DNA of 64,000 nt. Source: Massospora cicadina (taxonomy: Eukaryota > Entomophthoromycota > Entomophthoromycetes > Entomophthorales > Entomophthoraceae). The DNA lies in assembly GCA_022478985.1 (NCBI GenBank), contig JAKSZP010010605.1, forward strand, positions 124,001-188,000, in the 5' to 3' direction. The position numbers were made by a program, and so were the translations under genes. Within the stretch, counting starts at the first letter, position 1. Each line of letters opens with the position of its first letter. This document shows, piece after piece, positions 1-12,560 of the stretch. Under the pieces are notes generated by a model. That model did not search any database and was not told the DNA's origin. It saw only the letters and a list, made by a program, of their open reading frames with translations.

Positions 1-1330
1 TTTTAGAATTCTGCTTTGGGCAGAAGAGAGCATCTGAACGCAGATGGCTTTTTGCAGTTTCCCATCTTCCATTTGCAAGTCCTTGAGAGCGATATATTTC
101 ATGAAAGATATATTAAACTCAAGAAGAAATGGAAACAAAATGACGATGCAGCTAAGAAAATACTGAAAATCTGTTCAAGAGCAATGAGACTATAATATGG
201 ACAGCTGGAGAAACAATTACAGTAGAATGGCTACCTTATGCGAAGCTGAGCAAACAGGTATATTAGTCACGGAAGGATACCACCAAGTAGTCCATGGTAT
301 GCTACAGAAGAAATATGTGCATCTCAGGGAGAGAGTTATTTGGAGACCATGTTAGACAATAACAGTTAGGCTCTAGAGCCTGGTTCTAATGTGCCATCTA
401 CAAGCCTCTCCTGAGGTTTATAAGTTTCAGCTTGTCCCTCTAAGCGCCCATTCACAACATTTCCATTGATGTTGTTGGACCAACACAAAGTTATCTGGTG
501 TAATAAGTTCGTTATCTTATTAGTTCACTTCACTAAAGGGGCAAAACCAATTGCAATTGAGGCCTTTACCGCAAGAGTTTTTGTGAGATTCCTTTACACC
601 AGTTCATTATGCACCGTGGATGCCCTTAAATACTCATTTTTTTAAATGGATAGATCCCATTTTAAATGTTGTTAGAGACATAGTAGCTTAGTAGGAGTCA
701 AGAAGCAGTTCACTACGCCATATACACTATCTACCAACAGAAATATGGAAAGAGTCAATGGAACCATTACATCAATCTTAAAGAAGATCACTAACAACCC
801 CTGATTCAAATGGGACATTTTGTTGACATCAGTTTTATTTTTTTACCAGTTAAGTTACCACTGGACTATTAGCATGTCTTCATATAAAGTGCTATACAGA
901 AGAGAGGCCACACTACCAAACTTGTTAGCACCAGTGGTGGAAGCGGATACTAAGAACTTTCTTCCAAAAGATAACAAGAAGATTTGGCGGAGTAGTAAGT
1001 CAAAAATCAGCTAAATGTCAGCATTAATATTATGAAGTCATTGAAGTGAGTACAAAGAGAGTGACCAAAACCCCAAGTTGCACATTTTGAGTTGAAACAG
1101 AAAATGATTTTCTACTATATGTTTAGAGAACAACCTGAGAGATTGAAAATTTTCTGATGAAAACTGTTATTGTTGTCATGAGAGATGACGTGAATAATAT
1201 TCTAAAAGATAATATCGACATATCACCTATAGCCAATTCCATGCGTGGCGCTCTAAATCTTTCCCTGTTCTTGTATTGGAGAGGGTAACGTTGAGAAACG
1301 CTCAACTATAGGGATTAACTCCTTGACTTA
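1..1330 (+). pseudogene. Element A: decayed Ty3/gypsy pol, integrase part
   Basis: Pieces of a retrotransposon integrase are read on the plus strand in several frames. Around 260-430 there is an HHCC-like zinc-binding segment, ending in a CHLQ-type motif. At 440-690 lies the decayed catalytic core, with a DVVGP-like start. At 820-1014 lies the C-terminal part (FYQLSYH, YRREATLP, LLAPVVEAD), which is colinear with the minus-strand integrase of element B at 49666-49953 (DYQLSHH, YRREAVLL, LLAPINVVD). A is therefore a relative of B in the opposite orientation. RT and RNase H would lie left of the window. Many stops and frameshifts show it is dead. Homology to B is seen directly; the domain names rest on family knowledge. 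Confidence 0.7.
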
Positions 1331-2043
1331 TGGAAAACCCCCTAGAAATAACTCATTACTATATGACTAATAATTGTACTAATAAACTAGCTGGTCAGAA
1401 CGAAGATTCAGTTCCAACTGAAGTGAACAGCAATCAAAAAGATTTTCAAAAATGTAGATCCTTTAATGGCTTTGATGGACCTTAAGCTCCTAATGATGGA
1501 AGCTCTTATATACCCATGACTGCTGAGATAATTTGACAACTGATCAGCATGATGTCATAGGACATGAAAGCATATATACTAATCAAGAGAACTATGCGCA
1601 TGATATTCCAGATGACGCATCAGAGAAATCCCTTTTATACCCTTAGTGTAAGGCCTGTAGCTCTTACATTAAGTTAGATAGGGCATGCACCCTTTTAGCT
1701 CTAAAAAGGGCTTTAACTTTAAGGCCTTACATCTTACCCAAATCTCTGACCTAGGGCATACCCTAGATGAGAGATGGGAGGCTCTCGCTCCTCCCTGATT
1801 GCCTTGTGCCATCCCCTCAACCCATTTCTTACTCGGCAAATCATAGTTTCAGAGTCAGTAGAATTTTACATTGAAAGAACCAGACAACTCTGTACATACT
1901 TAAGCAATTTTAGGAAAGCTCACCAAGGCCCCCAATTTCCATATACAACCAATGGCTCAATCAGGAGCTAATTCATTTGTAAAAAATACACTTGGGCAAC
2001 CCCACTTGAAATTAGTTTAAGCAAAAGGCCGAAATTGGGAGAA
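1331..2043 (+). other. 3' non-coding region of element A
   Basis: No coding is supported here. The stretch follows the integrase of element A and ends in a purine-rich run at about 2030-2043 (gaaattgggagaa), placed like a polypurine tract just before a TGTT that could open a 3' LTR. Short open frames such as 1774-1971 have no recognisable domain. Confidence 0.35.
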
Positions 2044-2700
2044 TGTTATTGGGGGAAAGGTCAGAAACAGGGATCAAATCCATCACTAAATTTAAAAATT
2101 AGAAAAGTAAATTTAAAATCTTCAATCCTCGTCAAAGCAGCCTAGAAATTGTTTGGGAATCTTAGCCAATGTTGCTGACTCTGGAGAATCAATTTAACCA
2201 GTTATTAGTATAGTTATTGTATTTGAAATTAGCATCTGAAGCTGAGGTTTACCTTAGTAATTCCATCATCCCCATTATAGCCCAAAAACCCACAACCATT
2301 CTAATAGAATGGTGTTGAGTCATTCTTTTGCTGTTTATAATGTCTACCATTTAATATTCCTTAATTTTGCTGGTTTAATATTAAAACAAAAAACAATTGC
2401 TATAATGAATTATGTCTTAAGAAAAAATCTACCAGCTAGTTCTCTTGAATAGAAGGTTATGATGGCGACTTCTGGCCAGGCCATCAGCCTAGCAACTTTG
2501 AAAATTCTCACAACTCTAACCTCCTCTCTTACCCATTTAAACTACCCAAAACCCCTCTCTCACTTACCATGAAAAGTAAAGAAAGGCAAGGTGTCTCCTT
2601 ATAGTCTAGAGCTGCTGCCAGGAGAGATGAGACTCTCATACCAGTATCTCAGTCTTTTTTGGCTCACCCAAGTCCCAAAAATCATGTTCAACTGCCAATA
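2044..2700 (+). repeat. Possible 3' LTR of element A (right end unknown)
   Basis: The sequence starts TGTTATTGGGG directly after a purine-rich tract, as the LTRs of C and D start TGTTGG after theirs when read in element orientation. No second copy is in the window, and it does not resemble the LTR of element B, so the right end and even the identity are uncertain. The stretch to about 2700 shows no other feature. Confidence 0.25.
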
Positions 2701-2813
2701 ATGGAATATCCTTTTAAAACCCCATATGAAGAGAATTTCTCATTTGTACAATTCTGAGAGATGAAAATATTACCAAAAAGTAAATTGAATTAATTTTGCA
2801 ACCTACATGTATT

Positions 2814-2880
2814 GATACAACCAATTTACCCTCAGGTTGGGACCATCTAGTACTAAAAAAAAGATATAACCAATTTACCC
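2814..2880 (+). mobile_element. A-tailed micro-insertion 1 (31 nt) with 18-bp target duplication
   Basis: The 31-nt insert at 2832-2862 ends in ccatctagtactaaaaaaaa. It is flanked by gatacaaccaatttaccc (2814-2831) and gatataaccaatttaccc (2863-2880), an 18-bp direct repeat with one mismatch. An A-tail next to a duplicated target is the signature of target-primed reverse transcription. This is the longest of three copies of the same 3' end in the window; its extra 5' part reads tcaggttggga. Confidence 0.8.
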
Positions 2881-3262
2881 ATGCAGCTGCAAGAGCCACA
2901 AGGGTCGTGAGAACAACAGGAAAATTTGGAGCAGCAGCCACACGCTCACAAGAAGACCAGTGCTCTATATAATTGAGAAAGAATCCCAAAAGATCCCAGA
3001 GGATCAAGGAATTGGACTCCGCTGGCCCTGAAACCAAGAAACAAATGCTCAATTGCTTTATGAAAAAAATTTGATATTAAAAACTAAGTCATACTTTATG
3101 CACCCCAAATCCATTAAGCAAATATATACTTTATATATATTTAACAATAAAATATTGTTTTTCATAGAATATGCCTCTATTATTGTCATTCCTATTTGGT
3201 GCTAATAAGCCAGTTATATCTTATTGATTAAAGGCCTAGACTTAACCTTTCTGCTGTCAGTA

Positions 3263-3314
3263 GAAGATGAGAGTTTTTACCATCTAGTACTAAAAAAAAG
3301 AAGATGAGAGTTTT
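3263..3314 (+). mobile_element. A-tailed micro-insertion 2 (22 nt) with 15-bp target duplication
   Basis: The insert at 3278-3299 is taccatctagtact plus eight A. It is flanked by exact copies of gaagatgagagtttt at 3263-3277 and 3300-3314. The core and the A-tail length match micro-insertion 1 exactly, while the target differs, so it is an independent insertion and not a segmental copy. Confidence 0.85.
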
Positions 3315-3375
3315 AGTGATCTCTTAAGTGCCACCATTGTGTTAATTTCAAGGCTTTAACACAGTTAGATACGCT

Positions 3376-3660
3376 TTAAACTATAAAAAGGGTCCTGGCT
3401 ATAGAAGAACTAGACCCTACAATTTGCCTGATGGCACACCTTGAACAAATCAAATGGTTTATTGCGATTAGCTCAACCCCTTTCATCAGCAACACTTGAG
3501 CAATTGGGCCACTTTGGCAATAGTAGTTGCCAAAACAATCAAGAAAATTAAAAAGTAGCCACTTTTTACCCAACAGCTAATTAACACAATCTATTTTCTG
3601 ACAAGTTTGAACGTCGAACCCTATTACCAACTTACTAAGCCATAGGACTTTGTGGCCTAA
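3376..3660 (-). pseudogene. Decayed open frame, unknown
   Basis: A minus-strand frame of about 95 codons is open except for one TAG. It has no domain or motif that I recognise. The frame ends at 3376 and has a hydrophobic, Cys-containing middle. It could be a relic of a host gene or a repeat, or a chance open frame in AT-rich DNA. No function is proposed. Confidence 0.15.
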
Positions 3661-4558
3661 GGCTTCTGTTGTGGATTATTTTGTATCCACAATGGAAGCC
3701 AGGGGTTTCCTTTGCATGCCAGCTCCCTGAAAAAATAAGCGCATTCCCCAAAAAACCGCCCAAATTAAGAAATTAATATTATCTCAAGACGTGTTGATGC
3801 GCGCAAGAAAGGAGTCCCTATAGGTAAACTCATTTTTGGTATCTTAGAGAAAACACATCAAAGGTAAGACGTCTCTGACCCTCTTAAAAACAGTAAAAAA
3901 TTTCCCTTACTGGTGGCTTGTCAATTGCAACATCATACATTGCACCATCCATAGATATCTCTTAGCTCTAATCAATAAAGATACTCTTACCATAATAGTT
4001 TGTTGTAACATAATAAAATAATTATTCTAAAACCCTTGAAAATAGATCACTCTAAGAAGCCGCTAGTGCTAGCAAGATTAGAGTTTTTGTAAGCCTCTCA
4101 AGCGCCTGTCTTCATATTTATGGTAAAATTTTAACATATGCCACATTATCAGTTTTATTTTCAGTAAGTTCTGATAAAATTTAAAATATAAATTTTACAC
4201 TATTGGGAAAATTCAATAAATTAATCCCTAAATTTGCTTTATAATTTTGGGTGTCACAAGCTGATCCATGAGTCAATGATGGTAAGGTTTTTTAGGTTAG
4301 CTCACCTAGATTTATGATAAGTTTATTGTTCTAATAGCCAAGTGATATTTTATGTAGAGATTAAATTTCATAGCTCCTCATCTGGAAGTTTTTTCTAACC
4401 CAAAAATAAAGATCATCCAAATTATCACCTGGTCCTAAGAAGTTGTCTTGATTTATACGTATAATTTATCAGTTTTTTCATTCAGGTCATGTGTGGGAAT
4501 CAAATTCTGGAACCCAAATAATGGTATATATACTGCAACTGAATTGCCATTAGTCAAA

Positions 4559-4842
4559 TTACCCCAAGCTCTCAGGCCATAAGGGTTCACTTGTGATCTT
4601 CAATGAGAACTTCAATGAATCATGGACAAGAGGTCCATACACAAACATATGGGTTAGCATGGGCTGGATGAGCATAAATGCTCCCCACGCCTTAGCCTGA
4701 ATTTAGTATCTGAATTTGGTTCAGCACAATTTTGAACGCTCATTGTGAAGCCTTCCAGGTCTTCAGAAGCCAGTGTGATGTGTTTTTCATCGCACCTCAA
4801 CTTCTTGGACTTTTTTTGTACACAGAATTGCTTGACATACAA
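4559..4842 (-). pseudogene. Possible decayed coding segment, unknown
   Basis: On the minus strand the frame from 4842 reads SKKLRCDEKHITLASEDLEGF and continues to about 4690. A one-frame shift then opens a second stretch (LIQPMLTHMFVYGPLVHDSL) down to a TAA near 4559. The two stretches together look more protein-like than random AT-rich DNA. The family is not recognised. It could be an exon relic of a host gene or part of an unlisted repeat. Confidence 0.2.
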
Positions 4843-5613
4843 ATCTCTGGAAACACCAGTTACTAATTATTATAACTTAGATAATAAGCTTTTTTGCTTT
4901 ATGAACTTTGTGTTTGATATTAACAGCAAATGATTTGTATATATTTAGGTAACTTTCCATTAAATTGACTGGTTTGTTGCAGTGACAAGTGAGCCTTGAT
5001 AACCCATCCATCAAACCCAATGCTATTTTTGGATCAGGCTCACCCTATCAGACCCCAAGCCAAAATGAAATTATGGGGCCTTGTTATTTTAATGGAGATT
5101 GTCTGTTACATCAACTTAAGTATATATATATATAATGTTAAGTATGTAAGTAGAAAAGTTGTATGAGATTTAAGGTTAATTTATCTAATTAAACAATAAC
5201 TTTATTATTTTTTAAAATATATTAAGCTTATATCAAATTGTAAGATAACTGAATTCTAATAGAAGGCTTACACTTGCAGTATATCCTACTTTATTTAAGG
5301 TAACCCAACCAAATGATAAATGTTACTAAAAAGCTCAGTGTCAAGAAAAAAACTAAAACTTAAAGTTAAACTATACAAAAATGCACATAGTGATCAAAAT
5401 GTTATTGAAACAAACAAAAATTAAAACAAATTCCACCCTGGTGGTAAAGTGGTAAACCACTAATTGACCATGATGTAGGGAGGTAAAGATTATGAGGCTC
5501 TTTTTTCAGCTGCATCTTCATTTTCCAAATTTAATGTGTGTGCCAAGACAGAAAGTAAGGGAGTAGGGCATCAGATGTATGTGGTTTGATGTCACCTAAG
5601 GGAGAAATATTAT

Positions 5614-6526
5614 TATTGACTTTTGAGCTAATGATACTCTCTTTAGCTGCCAAGACGAATGCACAGGTCTGATGTGTGCGTTGTAATAAATTATTGATAT
5701 AGTTGAATAGGTTGGCAATAGTATGAAGACTATCATTCTAGTTGAGCTTTTCAAAGCCAATTTGATAATGTTTTCAACGCTAGACTTGTGGTAGCGATTG
5801 TCCTTCTAATCCTGGAAGGTATTTCTTTAGGTCAAAGATTTTCTACCACTGACTTTTAATTTTAATGAAACTTGTCCTACTATTAGGTAAGAAGCTATCT
5901 CTTTTTCTCTTGACGCAAAAACCCTGGAGATCTTATAGCAAGAAATAGACAAGAAATATCTTATTAATCAACTCTAATACCAAGATTAAAATATACACTA
6001 AATTTATGACAATCTAAATTACAATAATTCTTTAAGTTTTTGTATCATTTTAATTAAATAAAAAAGCAAGAGAATTTATAAGTAATCTCGCGCTCAACTC
6101 TTCTGTCAGTGCCCATTTGAAAATGGCAGACATTGCTGATAAATGGACCATCTAAAGTCGCACCCAATGATAGTTTTCCTCATACATCTAGTCAAATTCC
6201 GCTGTGAATAGTATATGTATCCTCTTCTGGGTTGAATTAAAGAATGTATCCCACTGCCATTTCTCAGCCTCAGCGTATTCCCTTTATTAGGGTAGCAACA
6301 TGCTTAGGTAAAGACCTTTTACTCATAGACAGCAGGTCACATTACCTAAAAGGTTACCTTGAAAGTTCCTATCAGAAGCATTACCAACACCCAGAAACTA
6401 CAAAATCTCTTAGTCAATTGGCAAAAAAACTCTAATTGACTCTTATAAATCAATTAAATTATCAATAGCTAAATCAAGAATTTAATTACAGGCTTATTGT
6501 CAGGGATCATCAAAATGTAACATTAG
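5614..6526 (-). repeat. 3' LTR of element E, first part
   Basis: This is colinear with 39360-40290 of the 5' LTR, including blocks such as ttattgatatagttgaatag and tctgatgtgtgc. It stops at 6526, where element D begins (TGTTGAATT). The missing end of this LTR is found at 33139-33328, on the far side of D. Confidence 0.85.
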
Positions 6527-7653
6527 TGTTGAATTTTTTGGAGCTGTTTAATCCTTCCTGATAGTAACTCGCTTCAGCTCCTTTGTTTACTGCATAGGTT
6601 CTTTTTATGTGCATTTTTAAATAATTGCTTTTAAATATATATAGGCAGTAATATTTTGAGACTATTTCTCTAGTTGATCTTATTTTGGATAAGATAGATT
6701 TTTGGTCCAAAGCCAACCTGGTGATTGTCCTAATCTTAAATGATATTATGTAAAATATGTAGGGATTTTCTTTCCCCCTTGGTAGAACTTAATCTTGACT
6801 CAGGTTCAAAGTTTCTTCCCGTCCCTTCTTTAGAACTAAACCTAGGATTAGGTTCAGTGGTTATTCTTCCTTCTCATCACGCAGAGTCTTCAAAGATCAC
6901 AATAATATAGACAAAAGATCTTCTTGTCCTTTCAACTCTAATCACAAGAGCAAACAGTATAAATTATAAAACTTTATTATTAAATGTTTATTTTGATCAG
7001 ATCTGCTTTATTAAGAAAATCAAGGAACTTAAAATGAAATTCAGCGTTAACATATTATTTGGTGCCCCAATTGGGAACAACAGCCATCACCAATGAATTT
7101 ACCCTCCATGGTCTTGTGAAACGATGATCTACTTCATCAGAGTAATTAGATTCTCTCTACTACTTGAATTATGCTCTCTTCTGAGTTGAAACAAAGCATA
7201 TGTCCCAATTTTTTACTCAACTCCCATTGAAATAACCTTATTTGGTACAACCTGCTTAGGTAATGGGACTCTTACCCATAAACGGCAGGTTGAAATTCAG
7301 AAAATTTTACCTCAAAATCTTATGTACCACTAGTAGCACTACTCGCCAGCAACTCAAACTTTAGATGATTGACAACTAACCCCAATTGACTACTACAAGT
7401 CAATAAAGTTATCAATAATTAAATTGGATCTCAAATCAATCTTTTATTGTTGGGGATCATCCCCAACAAAACACTCATTGATTTAGTAGATTTTAATCCA
7501 ATAAATCAATAAATTTGTTGAGAATATTTCCACAAATAATAGTTATTGTATATACAATTGATAACTTTAATATCCACTAGTGGTATGATCCCCAAGTGGA
7601 CAAACAGATGAATCAAGATTAATGAAGCTGGGTAATGTGGGATAAATCCCAAC
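6527..7653 (-). repeat. 3' LTR of element D
   Basis: About 1127 bp, colinear with the pieces of the 5' LTR at 26164-26277, 26877-26920 and 32168-33137. On the plus strand it opens TGTTGAATT and ends near cccaac. Just outside, on the element strand, lies the purine-rich tract aatcagggggatg expected before a 3' LTR. Confidence 0.85.
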
Positions 7654-8600
7654 GCATCCCCCTGATTGACCAAATTATCCAGTGAAGAAAAATTTTATGG
7701 GGGCATACGCCGCTTCAATTCTGACTGAGTCCTCCAGCATGGTTTAATTTGGAGTTCTCTGGTTTCATCTCATAACCTTGCTTAATGCATCTATGGGTAA
7801 TCCTCCTTCTTAGTGCACATTTTGTTCCATGTTCTCCTTACTGCCACCTCATCAAAGCGCAGCTCCCACGGCCACACGCTGTGACAGCCTAGTTGAGTGT
7901 TCTTGCCAATAAGAAGCTTGGAAAACCTAATTCCTCCAGGTTGTGATTATACAATACTTCGTCTTTTAATCTTCTTGGTCAGATTCTCCAATTCAATGTT
8001 CCTTGTAAACCCTCAGGCTGGGCTTCATTACTTTAAAGACACTCCTGGAGCATTCAGTTTCAACCCATCCTGAGTTTACTGATATGTTTTTCATTTCAGC
8101 GCCTTGGGACTACTCACGGCAGACCCAGTTTCAAGACAAGTTTTTCCTACCAATACCATAAGGAGACATCAACAGCTGATTTTTGATGAAGAAAAGTAAA
8201 AATTGATATCTTATAAATCTTTTGTAACTTCATATTTTGTTATATATATATTCTTATAATCTTTTATCTTGTATTAATTTTTTGGCAAATTTTCCTTATG
8301 TTATTTCTATTATTTTTTACAATGAACCTCAAACTATAAGTAGGTTTGAAGGTCCATCTTTTCGTTTCCCCTACTTTGGTTCAGTGGTTCATTTTTTTGA
8401 ACTTAACCAGTTATCATGATTCAGAGGTCTGTTTTCAAAACTTAACCACCTCTCATGGTTCACCGCCCCCTCCTGGGATTTGACCAGCATAGGATTTAAC
8501 CTATTTTTCCTAAGTTCAGTGGTCCTTTGGTAACATTAAATTACTCCTCTTAAAACCCATCAATTAAGATATTTTTATGGACCTGGTTTTATACACAATT
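7654..8600 (-). other. 3' untranslated region of element D with degenerate tandem motif
   Basis: Non-coding region between integrase and 3' LTR. At about 8330-8540 a degenerate motif of the form ggttcagnggtcc...tttaacca recurs several times at roughly 50-nt spacing. The same kind of repeat sits at the same place in elements C (17150-17330) and E (33985-34165). 7654-8240 is similar to 33329-33900 in E. Confidence 0.6.
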
Positions 8601-9600
8601 CCGTGTTGTTCTTAACTGTGTAAGCATCAGTTGCCAACTTGATGATCACTTTGAACAGTTTGAATATAAAGCTTTAATCTTATTTCTTTGTCCAAGGCCA
8701 TGGTTGTTACAATAGGCTGCCCTATTACCCAAATGGTGCTCTAAAATTTCTGGCCAGTTCTTGTTATCTGTTGACTTCGCTTTAATCCTTTTTTTAAGAA
8801 GGTATCAAACGCCCGCAACTTACAGTTTGATCATTATACTGGCCAGTTGGTTCAGGTATTGATTGGCACTCATCCCCGCTGCTGGCTCCACAGAATAATA
8901 CAAAATTAATGGTAATTCTTTTCTTCATCTGTAAAGAAATTTGAATTAAGTTTTTCCTGTTGCCATATGATGACTTATGTTGTAGTCAAAGTTAATCAAA
9001 CTCAGGTGAGTCCCCAAGCGGAAGTTCTCCCTGCAATTAATTTTCTGAGCGTCTCAGCTAGCGTTCCATTTTCTCATTTCAACATTCCATTTGTTTCTGG
9101 AATATATGAAACTGATACCATTACTATGATCCCCATTAATTTGTTAAGCCTTGTGACTACTTTGGAGATAAAATTGGTCCCTTTGTTGCTCAAGATAACT
9201 TTAGGGCATCTGTGCTAGTATACCACTTGATCTAAAATGTAGTTTTCTGTGCTCACAGCATCCTATTTACTCAATTCTTTGGTTTCTACCCACCTATTTA
9301 GGTGGACTATTACAACTATAATATATTTTGCGCCTCCTGTATTGATACTCAGGGATCCCATCATGTCAATTGAAACCATGTGCCATGTGAATCCAGGGCG
9401 TGCTATCATAAATTCTGTTATATTCTAATGAGACTTGTGGAGTTGACATTCCACAAAACAGGCTAGATGATCCGCTATATTCTAATCAATCAATAACCAG
9501 TAAATATACTGGCTTAAATGATCCATTGTTTTTCTTAGGCCACCATGCCCTACGACTTTGTGTTCAGCTCAGCATATTTCCACTCATTCTGATGGCTTTT
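8600..9600 (-). pseudogene. Element D integrase, decayed
   Basis: Read on the minus strand and by colinearity with C, E and G, this is the integrase. The C-terminal part is near 8600-8700 (degenerate match to the DTYTIKD...NRVHAKFL end of G). The core lies at about 8900-9400, where the plus strand keeps blocks seen in C such as ccaggcaaatccagggc-like sequence (gtgaatccagggcg near 9390). Many stops interrupt it. The assignment rests on colinearity more than on clean motifs. Confidence 0.6.
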
Positions 9601-11300
9601 GGCTTAGAGCCTTTTTTTCAATTGTTTTTAATAATTGCAGTTTTTTCATCTCAGTGATTTTCATCGCTTTTTAGTGCATCTTGAATTCCTAAGGGTTTAT
9701 CCCAACATTGCCTTTATTATTTTTTAGAATAGCTCATCTTCTTGATGATAGACAACTTGGACAACAGACAATCTTGATAATCCATCGGCGTTTTAATGCG
9801 CTGCTCTGTCCCAGTATAGTATCTCAAAATCATAGGCGTGTAATTTTAAAGACCATTGGGCCAGTTGCACCTCTAGTTCCTTTAGGTTATTGAGCCAGTG
9901 TAGAGATAAGTGTCCGTCACCACTTCAAAGTGCATTCCATGGATATACAGTTAAAAATTACTTGCATGCATAAATAAACACAAGGCATTCATGCTCTTTG
10001 ATGGTATAGTTCCTCTCTGCTGGTGTTAGTTTTTTCTCACATAGGCCAACTGATGTTCTTTCCCATCTTCATCCACTCGACTTAAAAAAACATCCATCAC
10101 CATCAATGAGCATTAGTTTTGATGATATATTCCCAATCAAATTTGGGTACTTAAGACAGGATTGGTCATAAGGACTAGCGTAACTCTTTGAACAAATCTT
10201 GAACCTCACTGTTCAACATAATCTCTTTTTAGATCCTTTAATATGTGGAATAATGGCTCCAAAGTTTAGCAAAATCTTTTATAAATTGGCAATAATAGCT
10301 GATAATACCAAAAGATACTTGAATATCCTGAACTCTCTTTGGGATTGAAATCCGTTTGATTGCCATAATCTTCTGCTGCTGGGGTTGCAGCCCACTGGAG
10401 TTTATAAAAACCCCAAGTACTCAAGCCTCTTCTTGAAGAAGTGACATTTCTTTTGGTTTGAAAGAAGTTTTCCATCACCAGCGCCTGATCACTTATTCTA
10501 AGTGCTCCAAATGGTCTTTGAAGGTCCTGCTGTATACATTTATATCATCCAGATATACTAAGACACAGGATAGCTTCATATAACTAAGGATAGAGTCCAT
10601 TGCTCTTTGGAATGTGGCTGGCGCTTTACACAATAATTGGGGTATTCAAGTCAGCTTATAAAGTCCCTGTGTGATAATGATTGCACTTTTTTAGTCCTCT
10701 TTTGGTAAATTAATTTGCCAATATCTCAAAGTTAAGTTTTTTGCTAATTAGTTTTGGTATTCCCTGGGCAATCAAGCACGTCATCAACCTTCAGCAGTAG
10801 TTAAGAAATTATCTTAGTTTTTATTCAAATGGCAATGATTGATAACTACTCAATTTGATCCATTCTTCTTTTTATACAATAAGGTTTGAACTCAATCATG
10901 GAATCTACAATGAAATGAGGATTTCATGCATCAATAGCTTTCTGGTTTCTTTGATGAAAAAAGCTTCAGCTGCTCTAGAGCTTCAGATAGGTCTTATCCT
11001 TATCATTAATATTCCACAGTGTTAACTTTATGGATTGTGTTCTTTGAACATTTTAGGTTGTGGTCATCTTGGACAAATATTTTCTGATATCTCTTAGTTA
11101 ATCAGTGAACATCTTCTTGCTTCTGTTCAGATAAATCATCCCGCTACTCTTGATCCACTAAAGCATTGATACTTTTGGCAGTTTCTGCAGGCAATCTCAT
11201 TTCAGTTAACATTTTGAAATCATGAAATTTGCTGATTGCCATCAGGATTAGATGAAGATATGTGATGACTTTAATTTTAATATCTTTATCAGTCTCTTTC
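9601..11300 (-). pseudogene. Element D RT-RNase H, decayed
   Basis: Reverse transcriptase and RNase H region. The catalytic box YLDDINV is still readable on the minus strand around 10541-10565, and the frame at 10266-10478 holds FYKLQWAATPAAEDYGNQ-type sequence corresponding to the RT end plus connection of C (GLQLQAHKIEAKK). RNase H lies at about 9880-10260. RT upstream motifs reach about 10900. Frameshifts and stops throughout mean no active enzyme. Confidence 0.7.
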
Positions 11301-11639
11301 ACAAATTAGCAGTAGCACATTTATTTCTACATGTAATGTCATAATTATCCCCTGGCGCTATCCATGGATCAACTCTTTATTTCCTCCATGGCTAACGATT
11401 TCTCCATATAGTTGCTCCGGTATTTGAGAGTTAACCCTGCGTTAACAATTATTTTCATTCCTGGTGGTATGTATTTTGTTGTTTTCGTTAAGGGCATCTT
11501 GCTAATTTCTAAGATCTCTTTTGACATTTATCTCCATTTTCGCCCAACCAACTTGTACTGGATAAAATGATGCCATCATTGTAAATCAAGTTTACAAAAA
11601 TTTTCTTATTAAGAAGCAGTGGTTCCCCTTCTCGCTGAT

Positions 11640-11938
11640 TTAACAAGGGCAGGGCTTGCACCAAAATGTTATAGTATCACTCTTCAAACTGAATTTTACT
11701 CTATAGTTTCTCTTGAGCTCCGTCCCAATGAGTGTATCATAATTCTGATTAGCCAACATATTGTTGGGAGTTGATACCACAAGTGAACTGAACCAGAGTG
11801 GCAGTGCATTGTAGGCTCCACAGGATATTGCCTTATCAGTCCAACTGTTCCATATTCCTTCCAATGTTCTAAATCCAGGAAATTTTCATTCAATTGAATT
11901 TTGTTGAAACAATATTAATGAGCACTCCACTGTCAATA
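11640..11938 (-). pseudogene. Element D aspartic protease, interrupted by X
   Basis: Retroviral-type protease. The active-site box reads DSG on the minus strand (IDSGVLINIVSTKF, about 11895-11938), followed by a conserved segment CGAYNALPLWFSSLVV (11640-11864) that parallels EGAYSALPLRFRSIVV in G. The reading is cut just upstream of the Asp by retroposon X, inserted at 11939-11952. The remaining upstream part of the gene is on the other side of X, near 24398-24900. Confidence 0.8.
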
Positions 11939-12179
11939 ATCATCCTCACTCTTTTTTTTAGCACAAGTGGTGCATATCATAAAAGTGGAGCCGCCACGCA
12001 TCTTTATTTGCAAATGAGCCAAACAAAGGTATTATCATAATAAAAATCCTAACATAGCCCCCAAGTTATAGCCTAGGAAGCCATATCAGATGGTGAGGAA
12101 GCCTTGGGGAAACTTTTGTCTGGTGCACACTTTAGCTGGTGGACCATGGCGGATATCATAGGTGTTGGAGCATCAGCGG

Positions 12180-12560
12180 CATGTGGCATAAGAAGTTATT
12201 TTAAGAGTTTTCTTCATTAATAAGGCCTGCAGTGTCCATTACCTCAATATATTGAGCAAGCTAATTCTCAGAAAAAGTGATGAGAGCTGGCACACAAGTA
12301 AATGACTTAATGTGCTGGCGTGTTTGGGGATGGTTGTAGTCAAAAAGAGAAATTTGAACTTAATCAATACAAGCGCAACTTGCACCAAAAGTGAGCTCCT
12401 CAATATCATACTTTGCATCCTCCTCAAAATCATGGGGGAAATCAGGGATAGAAATACCTTTAACTAGGAGTTCCATCGCCCCATGGAGTTGCTAGCGGAG
12501 TAGGGTGTTAGCATGAGCAGCAGAGGCTTTGAATGCCATTTTATTTATATTTTTATAGGA
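12180..12560 (-). pseudogene. Reading frame in retroposon X, unknown product
   Basis: On the minus strand, 23 bases after a TATA-like run (cctataaaaatataaataaa near 12545-12570), an ATG opens a frame of about 115 codons (MAFKASAAHANTLL; later IPDFPHDFEEDAKYDIEEL). Its in-frame stops are TAG, TAA and TAG, each explained by C-to-T change of CAG or CAA. I do not recognise the family. It could be a captured host gene, as a TATA-like box upstream would suggest, or a gene proper to the retroposon. Confidence 0.35.

Larger units (their letters stand above)
3315..5608. other. AT-rich non-coding spacer left of element E
   Basis: No gene is supported. It holds a (TA)n run near 5121-5138, long A/T tracts, and two weak hints of old coding on the minus strand (3376-3660 and 4559-4842, listed separately). 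Near 5436-5530 a tRNA-like head (tggtaaagtgg, close to a Pol III A box) could be a SINE remnant, but no convincing B box follows. The spacer was continuous with 40458 onward before element E inserted. Confidence 0.5.

Noticed and set aside
2714..3052. 112-codon minus-strand open frame that looked like a small membrane protein
   Set aside because: It runs through micro-insertion 1 and its duplicated target (2814-2880), so the present frame is partly made by a recent insertion; no family match is seen.
5121..5138. (TA)n run as a special signal
   Set aside because: Short simple repeat in AT-rich spacer; no further structure around it.
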